NCBI GenBank assembly: GCA_012064415.1
Contig: SSNU01000071.1
Location: 134,786-198,785, forward strand
Reading direction: 5' to 3'
DNA from: Gyrodactylus bullatarudis
Taxonomy: Eukaryota; Platyhelminthes; Monogenea; Gyrodactylidea; Gyrodactylidae
Length of the DNA: 64,000 bases
Within the stretch, counting starts at the first letter, position 1; every line of letters begins with the position of its first letter. The position numbers and the translations under genes are program-made. The notes under the pieces are model-generated. The model made no database searches and was not told the DNA's origin. It saw nothing but the letters and a program-made list of their open reading frames with translations. This document shows positions 13,001 through 25,000 of the stretch, one piece after another.

Positions 13001-16000
13001 GCGATTTCTTTAAACTAAAAGTGCGAATTTTTGTTAATTTTAAGGAACACCATCAGACAAGAAACCCGGTTATGTGCTTTTTTGAAAAAGTTACATCTTC
13101 CTCATGATAGCTCTAGCATAGAATTTGTTTGAGTTGTGAAAAAAAAATTTTGTTGGTCTTTTTTCACTTTATGTTGTAAATTTGAGCAATTTGATTTCCA
13201 GTATAATTAAAGACATTTATTCAGATAAATATATCCATTTCTGTTCCTAGATTAATTGAATATTGTGAAAAATTTTCAAAATAGCGAAAATCTTGAATCA
13301 GTTCTAGATGAAAAAAAATCAACCTTCACAGGAAAGCTGCTGAGCTTCAACTCTTTTTCACCCAAGTCCACCAAAATAAGATTGGTTAAATCCTTATTCA
13401 ACAGATTAGAAAAAATCGTCTCAGATGAATGCCTTGCAGAAGAAAAAGAAAACTTAAAGAAAATCTTCATGGAGAACAAGTATCCAGAAGAGTTTCTTAA
13501 CAATATAGTTAGAAGAGAAGAGACAGTCATGAATGAAAAAGAAGTAGACAACAACATGACAGTGTTCTTACCGTTTAAAGGTGACGTCCTGGCTGACACA
13601 ACAAAATCTAGGATCAGATAATGGTGCAACTCAACCTTTCCGAAACTAGATGTAAAATTTGTGTTCAAAACCAAAAGATTATTTTCCAATACTACGAAGG
13701 ACAGACCTAACCCGTTATCAGAATCGTATGTTGTGTACAAGTTCAAATGCTTTTGTTGTGCTGAATATATAGGCCATACCACAAGGAGGCTTGAAGACAG
13801 AGTAACAGAACATTTAAACACAGGTAATACTGCAATAAGGGACCACTTGAAGGAGTGTGACGAAAAAGTTTCCCCAAAAAACTTTGAAATTCTATACAGA
13901 CAAACAGGGAAAAACATCACAGCCCTCAAGACAGCAGAAGCCACCTTTATATTAAAAGAACAACCCAGCTTATGTGTCCAAAAGAAATTTGTGCAACAAT
14001 TAGTGCTCCCTAAACCACTAATTAAGCAAAGACAGAAATGGAACGATGGTGAAAAGACTGAAAAATCCAAACGTAGCAAGACAGCGGTTCAAACTACCTT
14101 AACTTCGTTCTACACCCAATGATGAATTTGTAAATTGTAAAAAATCAACTATATGAACTTTAATATCTAATCATAAAAATGGTAGACAGCATAGCCAAAG
14201 TATAAGATGAAATTGCAGTTCATCTGGAAAAAAATGGAAATTTGGTATTGAATTCAAAGATGAAAAGATAAAAAATTTCTACTTCAAATGCCAAAAGAGT
14301 ACCATAAATTCTGATACTTCCTTACTCTAGAGTGTTTTAATTTTTATAGGATCAAATATTTGCTGAAAGCTCTCAATTAGTTCCCATATTTTCCGGTGAA
14401 TAGTACAGTTTTTCCCGTTTGTTTATCACATTCGGTTAGAAAAATTATTCATTTCTATCAAGTTATTAAATAGAAATACTTGAATTAAATTTGAATAATC
14501 AATAAGGCTTTGCAGAATGTCTGGAATTTTCAAATAAACTTTTTGTCTAAATTTATTACAGACCCAAAGTGTATTCTTATTAGACTATTATATATAACTT
14601 GTAATAATTATAAGCTAAGAGAAAATAAAGTTATATGTTAGTGAAAGCAGATTAAGTTGTAATTAGCCAACCTTGAAATACATTGACTTTTCCCAATCCA
14701 ATATATTCAAGTTGGTGAAAAAAGAAAAGGGACGTAGAAAAAATGAACAGAGACAGATTTACTGAGCAATTCAGTTTCGACTTTTGAATTTGGCGCCAGT
14801 TTCGAATTTAGGTAGAGATTCATAAAAATGGTACTTTTCAGGAGGACATCAACAAAAAAGAATATTTGGAATGAAAGGAAAACTTACGTATATTGGGACG
14901 GGAATAATTCGATTGCCATCCACTAATGGAGCTGTGTAGGGACTCTTTAGAGCTGGCGTTGGTAAACTGTTCAAGAAAAGGAGAGATTATTGAATAAAAA
15001 GTAAATTGCTGAGAGAATATTTTTTAATTCAAGGTATTAGATTAGGTCACTCGAGTGTTTGTTATTTGGCAAATATTCATAGAATTATTAAAAAGTATTT
15101 ATTGAAAGATTTATTCTCGTGGTTACTTACAAGTAAATTGCTAAATATTATTTGTTAAATATTGTAAGGATAATATTTTATCGTATTGATTCATTTCTGA
15201 TTTATTGTCCCATAATAAATTCAAGAAAAAGTTATCTAGTCATGTTCTGTACCTGTTTAGAAATAAAATCTTGACGAGGTTGAACAATAATTTTTGATCA
15301 AATTTCAAGACTGTTTGCAATGATTGAAGGAGGAAAATAATTTTTATATTAAGCAATATTAAATCAGTCTTTGATAGCAAAAGTAGCTTTTGAACTGATT
15401 TTTTAGTATTAGGGCCTCAAAAAGTATCATCTTAAATGAGAATGAAATTCAAAATAGACTTGATATTTGGTATTTGGCTCACGTCATCAAGGAATTATCC
15501 TATACATTACCTATCTTGTGAAAAAAGGATAATTAATTATGGGAAAGAGACTCACCCTATCATCATAGGGATAGTCGAGACGTCTACGATCTTCGACAGA
15601 TGTGATCGTGGTCATACTAGTAGCACCAGTAATTCCATGTTTCTCGTTCATCATTTCAACATGATTGTTACTGTTTGTAGATGGGTTGATAATTCCAGCA
15701 TGGATTTTAGCGTATGGGTTTGGCTTTTGGCTAAAGTTTTGATCACTATCACTTGGATCATAGCGAAGGATTGTGGATTTGGGACCAAGAGTTTTGGAGC
15801 GAATCTAGAATTAGAGTTTTTTGAATTAAAAAGAACAAAAAACCAATTAATAATGCTAGATGTTCAATAAGATTGTACATTTTTTGGTTTATTTTTAGCG
15901 AACATAAAAAACATTAATTTAGTTGGATACTGCAAGTGCAAGTAGAAGGAAAACTTTCAGATAAGAATATCTGATAGAATTAAAGAAAAACAATAGAGAA

Positions 16001-19000
16001 AGAGAAGAAATTGTATTGATAAGATCAGTTCGAAATACTTTGGTACATATTTAAAGTGCAAATTCTCAAATGAATGAATTGATTGGGTTCAAGGGATGAT
16101 GAAATCCAAATCTACTCCCTAACCATAGATCTGAAGAGAGTATGAGGCAAATAAGACAAATCTCAACCATAGAACGCCTGCGAATAAAATGGAACAAGTG
16201 GAATTCTTCAAAAACAAAATACAAACAGTTTAAAATGAAAGAATTCATAAAAATGATGCAATTGATTTAGAGTATCATGAAGTTTCAAAGTTTTGCCACA
16301 CCTAAAAACTATTTCCCTAATAAAATCAATTCAGTAAAGAATTGGGATGGTGTGTATTAGGCTAGGGTGAAATTTTTAACCTCATTTTAGGACCAACTTT
16401 TCTGATAGAACTATAAATTCTAAGCATTTTGTATTGAAGAATGTGTCGAAAATGATTCTCCATTATGTCATTCGGTTTTAAAAATCCAAAAATTTTTAAA
16501 TCGCCGCTCAATTTTCAATGAATTTTTACTACGCAATCACTAAAATCCGGAATATTTCGGCCATTTAATGAGTTTCTTAATTTTTATCTTCAAAAATAGT
16601 AATCTTATCATTAGGAGGGGCTCCATGGTTAATTTCGTTATTTTATCATGTCCGTGGGATATTGTGGGATTAATGGGCAATGGCATAATGGAGTATGATT
16701 TTCATGCTTTAAAATTATGCAAAACATGTTCTGAATACTAGAGTTTATCAGAAAAGTAAGTCCTCTCGTGAGTTATCGGAGAAAAGAAAATTCACCCTAG
16801 CCTAGAGTTTATAGAAGATTTTGAGGAATGGACTCACAAATTCATCTGGGTATGTTTTGGGAAGAAAACTCTCACTAATCGGCATCTTATTAGTGCTATT
16901 CGATGAGTCAAAGGCGATGGGCGATGTATATCTAACAAAGTATTGACAAATATGAGTAAATGTGTCTCCATCTGATGGTTCATTGGCGTAAATTTCAAAT
17001 CCATAATCCCCAGGCTTGGTGAGATTGATAATAAAGGTTGTAGCCTGAGGTTCATCTTGAATTTCACAAATTGATTCGAGAAACTCATCGGAAAAGTCAT
17101 CATGGCGGAGTTTACCAATCAGATTGACATCAGGTCTTCTCTTAACGAACTGGATTGTCGCTCGACCTCGACTAGCTGAGGGAATTTCAATGATGCCTTC
17201 AGAAAAGTTTGGCTCCAAACCATAATATGAAATGTGCATCCATGCAGGACCCCAGTTTGAGTCGTGACACGAGGGATATGGAATAGGTTTTTGAAATAAT
17301 CTAACTGACTGGCAAATGATTTTGTATTCACAGGCTGCACGAAAAGTACTCTCTCGCTGGATTCGACTGGTTGAGAGTTCCTGGAAAAGACCTTCAATTA
17401 GTTATCTCAATGAAAATTTATTTATGATCAAGTTTTTTTATTTTATTACAAAAGTTCGTTGAAAAGAAGCTTGTTACAAAAATCACTTCATTTTCCTCCG
17501 TAAAGTCCACGTTTCATTGAGCCTAAAAGTTGTTGGAATTCTAAAAATTAGGAAGAAAATGAAACTGATAAAGTTTGGCAATTTTTTTATTTCGAAAATG
17601 AGCCAAATTCCTAATCTTTTGAAATATTTGATGGGCTGGGAGATTTGTAGTCGAAATTAGACAGAAAAACTGACCATTACCGTTAGATCTTCAAAGGATT
17701 TTGAATTATCGGAAATTCATTAATTTTCAAGTAGTGAAAATGATCAAGAAATTGAATTTCAACTTCCAAACGATGAGGTGTTTCACTAGATCAGGTTTTG
17801 CATGATTGATTTTCTTATCTAATCTTGATTCTAAACTCCGCTTTTGACCATTCTACCACATTCTAATCATTAAAAATTTCTCAGTTCTAAGTTTTAAAAA
17901 TGGGAATTTGGCGCCAATTGGAAATTTGAAAAATGATCATATTTTACAAATTTTCTTTTCTCCAATAGATAAAAATGGGCTACCTGATCAGGATTCCAAA
18001 ATATCTTTTTCAAATTCTTGATGAAAAAGTTGAGATTTTTGTAAAACTCATTGATTCCCAACTTCCATAGTATTCATATCAATCAACTTTAATAGAAATA
18101 CACCCAATCAATCATTTTAGGTCGGGGGGATATCTCATAGATATTAGACCAGCATTGTTACATTACAGAGTTTCTTTCACCTCCTTCAAATAAATCCCCT
18201 AGCATCAAGAATAAGTTGGTACAGCTATTTCTTGTACACAAATGAAAAAAATAAGAAAATTTATAGTGCAAGAGATAATCAATACAACTGTTTTTTATTT
18301 TTTGTGTACATTATGGATGTATTGCTATTATTCAGAATACTTTATGGATATTTATCATAGAGATGTACAATCTACGCAAGGATTATCTCGCCCAATTCTC
18401 TTGTGAAAGCCATACATTCTTCTTCCTCTGATCAACAAGTATGATTTTATTTAAATCTGGGTATAACAAAGAAACAAAAATACTTGTAAAAGTCTACACC
18501 TATTTGTGGATTTTCAATGAATGAAAAATAATGCAATGTTTTATCAATTAAGAATATTTTCTCATCTTAATGACCCAATGAGAAGTAATGAAAGCAGATC
18601 CCTATCCTGATTTCCTATTAAAATAGCTGTAAGAAGAAATTTTTGAATTCTTAAATTTTCATCTCTTAAAGACTTGAGATTCATTTCGAGGAAATTTTAT
18701 CAAAGAATTACAGAGAACCTATGGTTCATTTCTGTTACCTCATGTATGATTTTATTGGTCAATATATATTCCGTTTGTACCCTAGCTATGCATTTATTTA
18801 ATCAATGTATCTCTTTTTTGGCGTTGATTTCCTTAAATGATGCCGAATCTACCACTATTTTAAGAATTTTAGTGTTTGTCACTTTTATAGTAATAAATGA
18901 GAACTATCCCTCTTGTCGTAGGTTCAAGCCCTCCCACAACAGATACATTTAAAACATTTTTGTCTTATTTGTAAAAATCATTATTTCTATGAATAAATAT

Positions 19001-22000
19001 GTAAATGTTTCAATTTCAAAAAAATGGATAGTTAATCTATCAAGTGAGAAAAAGATTCAAAACCCAAGAAACTCGAAGATAAGAAGCTTGAAGCTTCGTA
19101 TTGATACTGATGGGTTTTATAAATGCAAGAATCATTCCTGCCTATCAAAAAGGAAAGATTCATGTTGATTGTTAAGGAAAGGGGAACAGATTTTTATCGA
19201 TTTATTTTGGCTATCGATTTTTTGAAGTAAACAATAGGTTTTAATTAGGAATTTAATTCAATAAGGGAAAATAATATTGTCATTAAAATTATGAGAAAAT
19301 CTATAAACTTGGTTCTGATAGAATTCATTCAGAATACAAAATTGAGATCTGAAGTTAAATTTTCCAAAATCAAATCAATGCTATATACAGCTACTGATTT
19401 GGGACAGAGAGTAAACCTCCATGAAATATTTAATTTATCTCGAGTCGTCATGTGTGAAATTGACTGTACTGTTTTTAGTTAATAATCTTTGTAGGTCACG
19501 ATAATTTCAGACTACCAACACTGAATTGAAAGTAGAGCGGGTCCCTAATTCTGAATTTTGAAAAATAAAAAAGTTACGCCAAGGTTTGATACTTAGTTAA
19601 GCACGTAGACTAAGAAAATACAAATTAGAAAGCTATAGCATGCTTCCGAAAGCTTCTAGAATTCTTGACTATCATGGCTATCATACAAAGTTTTCTATAT
19701 TTCATCACGAATTTTGTTATTTGGGATCAACATTAAACTAAGAATTCGAATTCACCTGTAGAAGTTCACTGAAATTCGTCATTGCTGTGTGAAATCAAAC
19801 CATTTGAATTTTTCGATTATCACGAAGGCAAATTATTCAAAATCTGGAAGTTGAACTTATTTTCGGAGCAGTAAGATCTTCGCTATCTCTATGGCCAAAT
19901 TTGAATTGGAAATTTGGTGCATTTTCGAAATTCGAAAACCGGCCTAATATTGGTTAGATTGAATTTTTTTTAATTTCCCCAACTTATTGGCTCATTCCGT
20001 TTTAGAATTAAAAAAACTATTTTTTTCCTGTGAATTCGGAGAAAAATATCGAGTTTTTTGTAAAAATAGTAAATTCACGTCTTCATATCAACTAGCTTTA
20101 GTATGAAAATCCGGGCAACTTTCTTACGATTCATGGAGGAACCTACCACTCTAAATCGACAGAGGACTAAATTTAAAAATTATCAATTGCATTTTTAACA
20201 GTTTAAATATCCCAAAATTCTGTTCCAAAAAAAGTACTTTTATGATTTAAACAACCTGCTTCGGGCTAAACAAATGTTTCAGTTTTTAACTTCCTAGCAA
20301 TAATAATTCGTGCAATTCAATTGTATTATTACTAAATTGTTGATCATGTTTCAAGTGTGATCTAGGTAAATTTTGATAAAGACACGTGATTTGAACTGTT
20401 GGAAGCAAAGAAATTAGATCAAGAATGTTTTTATTTATTAATTTTGGGAGAATCAAACCATTACACGTAAAGGAAGGCAATTGATCTTAAAGGTTATCCA
20501 GACCAGTTATTTTCAACATAATTTTTTTCAAGGAAATTTATTTTAATGTTAGCTAAAATAGTTCTAGTCAATACTTGTAACCATTTTAAGAAATAGCCTG
20601 TCTAAGATTTGGGTAATTTTAGAATTTCGATTTTAATCTAGCAAGGTATATCTTTGGAGGTATGTAAGAAATTCAATTTCTTCTTCAATGACTAGAAAAA
20701 ACTTCTGTTCAATCAGAACCAAGTAAGCTAAACCCCAAATGCAATGTACAATAATATATCAAACTACACTTGGAAAATAGAATTTTGTTTGTCAAGGAAT
20801 AGAAGGATGGATAAAATTTCAAATGTGAAACCTATGAAAATCGATTATTTTTCAAAGGGAGATATTTCCTGTCACTTTAGATTGCTAATGATTGAATCAG
20901 TGTGAATTTTATCGTAGATCTTGATGCTCTCAAGAATCTCGGGAGTCTTGTTACGAGAAACAAGTTTAACTGAATTTCAGTGAACGCGGCATGCTAGAAA
21001 TTAATCTCAAAAGTAGACCTAAATCTATTTCAGAAATGACCTCAAACTAGCTCCATTTTAGAAATTTTATCATCGAGAGATGCCCGGTGTGGCGTTGTGG
21101 TATCTCTCTCACCTCTCATTCGGACCCTCTTACTCTCGGTCCTAGGTTCAAACCCTCCCACACCGGGCACATTGAACACTCTTTCCCTGTTCCGTTATTT
21201 GTACAAATCATTTCTATAAATAAATATAAATGTTTCAATTTCAAAGAAAAAAAAAGATATCGTGTAGAGACATTGGTTTTGAACTCAGTCACCGATGTTG
21301 AGTTCATTTCGAGGAAAGAAGAAATGAGATGTCAAAATATTCACAAATGAGGGCCTTTATAAAAATAGGAAATGAAGGTTATTGATTATAATCTTACATT
21401 TTTGATTGGCTCAAACCTGTTACCAGGTTGAAACAGAATAATTTGTAATCTTCAAGTTGAATAATAATAGATTTTAAAATTATAAATTACAATTAATTGA
21501 ATCTTCAATCTTTTTTGCTTAAATTTTCATTAACACTAAATTCCTCATAGCAATTTGATCAGATGTCTGCTTCTTTGGAATAATACTCGCGAACAAAATA
21601 AATTGTATTTATTATTTCAACTTGAAGAAAAGAATCAGTGAATACTGATATTTCTCATTGAAAGCCTTTAGTGTAATACATAGGCAGATTGCTCATTATC
21701 ATTCTTACTTCCCCATGTTTTATCGATGAGTGTGAATACACACCATGCTAAACTAAATCCTCACAGACCCCCGTTTTTACGATTGAAAATCTTATGTTTA
21801 TGTGAGTTTTCTTAAAATAACAAAAAAGGTCGCTAGCATAGTAAAGCCCTTTTTTGACAGGAAACAATTTTTACAAACAAACAAAATAAAATTCTTTCGC
21901 TTATGAATGTCTCAGCTTTTTGATGAAAATCTTTATTAAATTTTAATTCTATGTAGTTGATAACCAAATCAATTATTAGAAATTAAAAAATAAAGGAAAT

Positions 22001-25000
22001 TAACTTCAAAAACAAATTTTATGAAGAGTTATTTTTCATCCAATGAGCTTCTAATTCTATAAAATTATTTCAATGTATAAAAATCGGTTTTAATCTAACC
22101 CAAAATCTAGTTGATCTATAGTTTAAATTTGATTATTCAAAATTCAAATACAGTTAATTCATTGAATATTATTCAATGAATATCCATCCTTAGCATAGGA
22201 TTCATCTACGGGAATGAAAAGAATTGTGTAAGTATACAACAGCCAATCAAATTCGACTTAACATATGGACCAATCATATTGCTTCATTACAATTCTACCC
22301 TTTTGGGCAGAGAGGTATAAAAGATCGTATTAATTCACTCATGGAAAAAATGGTTAACTAATCGGAGCTTTTACCTGTATAACCTCTAAAAATTAAATTT
22401 ATGTATGAGGAATTCAGTGATGATGAAAGTTTTGGCAAAACTGAATTGTAATGTATTGTCTTAATCATGTTACGAGTAGTAAGTTCCCCGGGATTTTTAA
22501 AATCAGTTTTACTTGTTACTATAGTACTAAGATTAACTGAATTGCCAGGTAGTCATGAAAAACTTTAAAATTCTATTCAGCACTGACTCGAATTAATGAA
22601 TATGTTGGAATTCACCTTTTGTAAATTTTGAAATGATAAATACTTTTATTAACGTATCCATCTGAAATATAATCCACTAAACTCAGGCTAACAAAAGTAT
22701 ATACTCGTGTGAATATTTTCAAGCAAACTCAAGTGTTATGAGATAAATAATAAAAGGACAAGACACCTGCAATAGAAGATGAATATGAGATGGAATAAGT
22801 TTACACATTTCTCTACTCTATGAAGGAAAACTTGGAAAATGTGGCCATACAAGTTTCGATAGAAACCCGAATTTCTAGAATTAAATAAATTTTAAATTTT
22901 GTTAGAAAACTTAAATTCGCGCCAACAGATTTTAAATGAATTTTACTACGAAAATAATAAATTCATGTTTTTCAGGTAGATTGAGAAAGATGCCATTTCT
23001 ACATATTCTGAAATTAGCAGATGGCCCAGAATATTGTTCGGAAAAAATATTTCTCCAAGTAATAATAGGTTAGTTTCATGTATCGCGAACCATTTTTCTA
23101 AATATCAAATTTATGACATTCTTGATTATTCACTCTGGGTATTTCATAGAGAAATTTTTTTAATTAATTACCGTTTCAATCCTAATTTGAAAAGCTATAA
23201 AAATTCTTCTTTATAGATTAAAAAAGTATGCGAATTTCATCAACATATACGCTTTAATACAATAGAAATCAATTTAAACAGACAATACAAATTATTTAGA
23301 TTGTAGATATCGAAAAATCTCATATTCATCAATAGTAGTTTTAGAGTAAGTCGAATCAATAGCATCGTGCATTCATCATATACATTTATTTACATAAATT
23401 TCTATTCAGTAGTGGTTGGTTAGAAGAAGCGGTCAGTTGTTCTTAAATTCTTGAATATTAACATATTAAATTATTTGGATGGAAAGAGGCCCTGTTAGAA
23501 GAACAAACGAGAGATGCATGAACCCATAAGGTTTATTCTATTAGTGAAAGGAATTTGATTTAAACCAATCAGAATCGACTATTAATTTACTCCAATTTTT
23601 TCATTGATAAAAACGAGTCAGGAAACTAGGATGCTGTGAAATAAAAGTCTATACATGATTGGTTTGGTAAATGGAAAAAAAACATGAAAGTATGCTTTAC
23701 AGATTCGATAAAAAAGTACAAGATCTTTCTTGTTTCAACAAACAAAAAGAACTATAGAATTACATAATCGTTTTTTTGAATAATCTGCAATTCAACACAA
23801 AATACACACTGTTTGTATGCAATCATAAACTTTATTACACACCCATCGTTAACATGGGGAAGTGTTCATATTATTCTTTGGCTTGTAATCGAATAACTCG
23901 AGAGCATACATTATGTATAATGACTTCACATGTGGTTTAAACTGAAAAAAAAAATCTATCTATAATTATTATAGCCTTTTAACCTTGTGCAATCCATGTA
24001 AAAACGTATGCAATGCATTTACGCAAAGAGAATATGTGAGTAATAAGTACTGCAATAGCGAAATGCTGCATTAATATGAGTCAACAACAAGCAGAAGTAG
24101 AAAGACCCAAGTTGAAAAAGGATACATGAAAAATAGGGAGGGGTTGGAGTTGTTTTTGTTTTTTACTAGAAGCAAAATCGAACACTCTCGATTTGTTGCA
24201 CACAGAAAGAAATCAATAAGAAATCTCTGAAATGTAATCAGACCTCTTGCAATGTTCTCACCACTTTTACTCGATGTCTTCTGAACAGAACAACGCTTAA
24301 TTTTAATGGGGTAGATTACAGATCAGATTTTCTCAAGCCAGTTAAATCTATTTTTACTAACCTTTTAATATCCATTAGGGGATACAATTATGAATTTTAA
24401 AAATGTAATTAATAGTAAGTACCAGCATACATGGCAGTTGGCCTACCTAACTTAAATGAACTTTTTGGCTACTCTGTAGAGACTAAAAGTAACAAAATTC
24501 AATTTTAAAAAGTTTTAGTGGGTCAGGTAATTAATGTGAGAAATAGACTGCTACTTTTGACAACAAATCAAGTAATAATTAATTAACGATAATGACTAAT
24601 AGTCACACTTTATAAACAATGAAGGATCACAAAAAATATTCAAGAAATAATGTGTGATTTTTAAAATGAAATAAAAATAATCTCTCATTGGACGTTAAAT
24701 CATATTTTACAGAATAAAAAAATATTTCCCATGCCTGAATTCTAAATTCAAGCAAGGGGAAAATCATCACACATTTCTTTCATTTGCACACTTTAAGTGG
24801 ACCCAAAAAGAAAAAGGTGTAACTCACCTGGGCATAAATGGTGAGGTAATAAACTCCAGGGATGGGAAATCTGAAATGATACGATAGGGATTCTCTAGAT
24901 GACTCTTGGAGGACAAAATTCTTGAGTTCAATTGGACTACTACTCCTGGCGTCTGGGAAATATTTTCCATCTAGCTTGTCAACAAGTTGACTGGAAGAGG

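Larger units (their letters stand above)
17381..24827. other. 7.4-kb intron 4 of the hillarin-like gene
   Basis: It contains a family C fragment (17600-18100), two SINE copies (18915-19030 and 21081-21258) and a family A half (19735-20105). The rest (18100-18900, 19030-19700, 20110-21080, 21260-24827) is AT-rich with no supported gene. Short frames there show no coding character. Confidence 0.6.

Noticed and set aside
13276..14079. A 267-codon minus-strand frame
   Set aside because: It lies antisense to the Penelope-like frame, which has clear domain similarity. The antisense product is Ser/Leu/Phe-rich, as expected of a shadow.
15436..15870. A 144-codon plus-strand frame
   Set aside because: It is antisense to hillarin exon 6, whose splice sites and phases fit the gene.
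21081..21170. A functional tRNA gene
   Set aside because: The T-stem does not pair well, and the same head plus body and A-rich tail occurs in two other copies, so it is a SINE.
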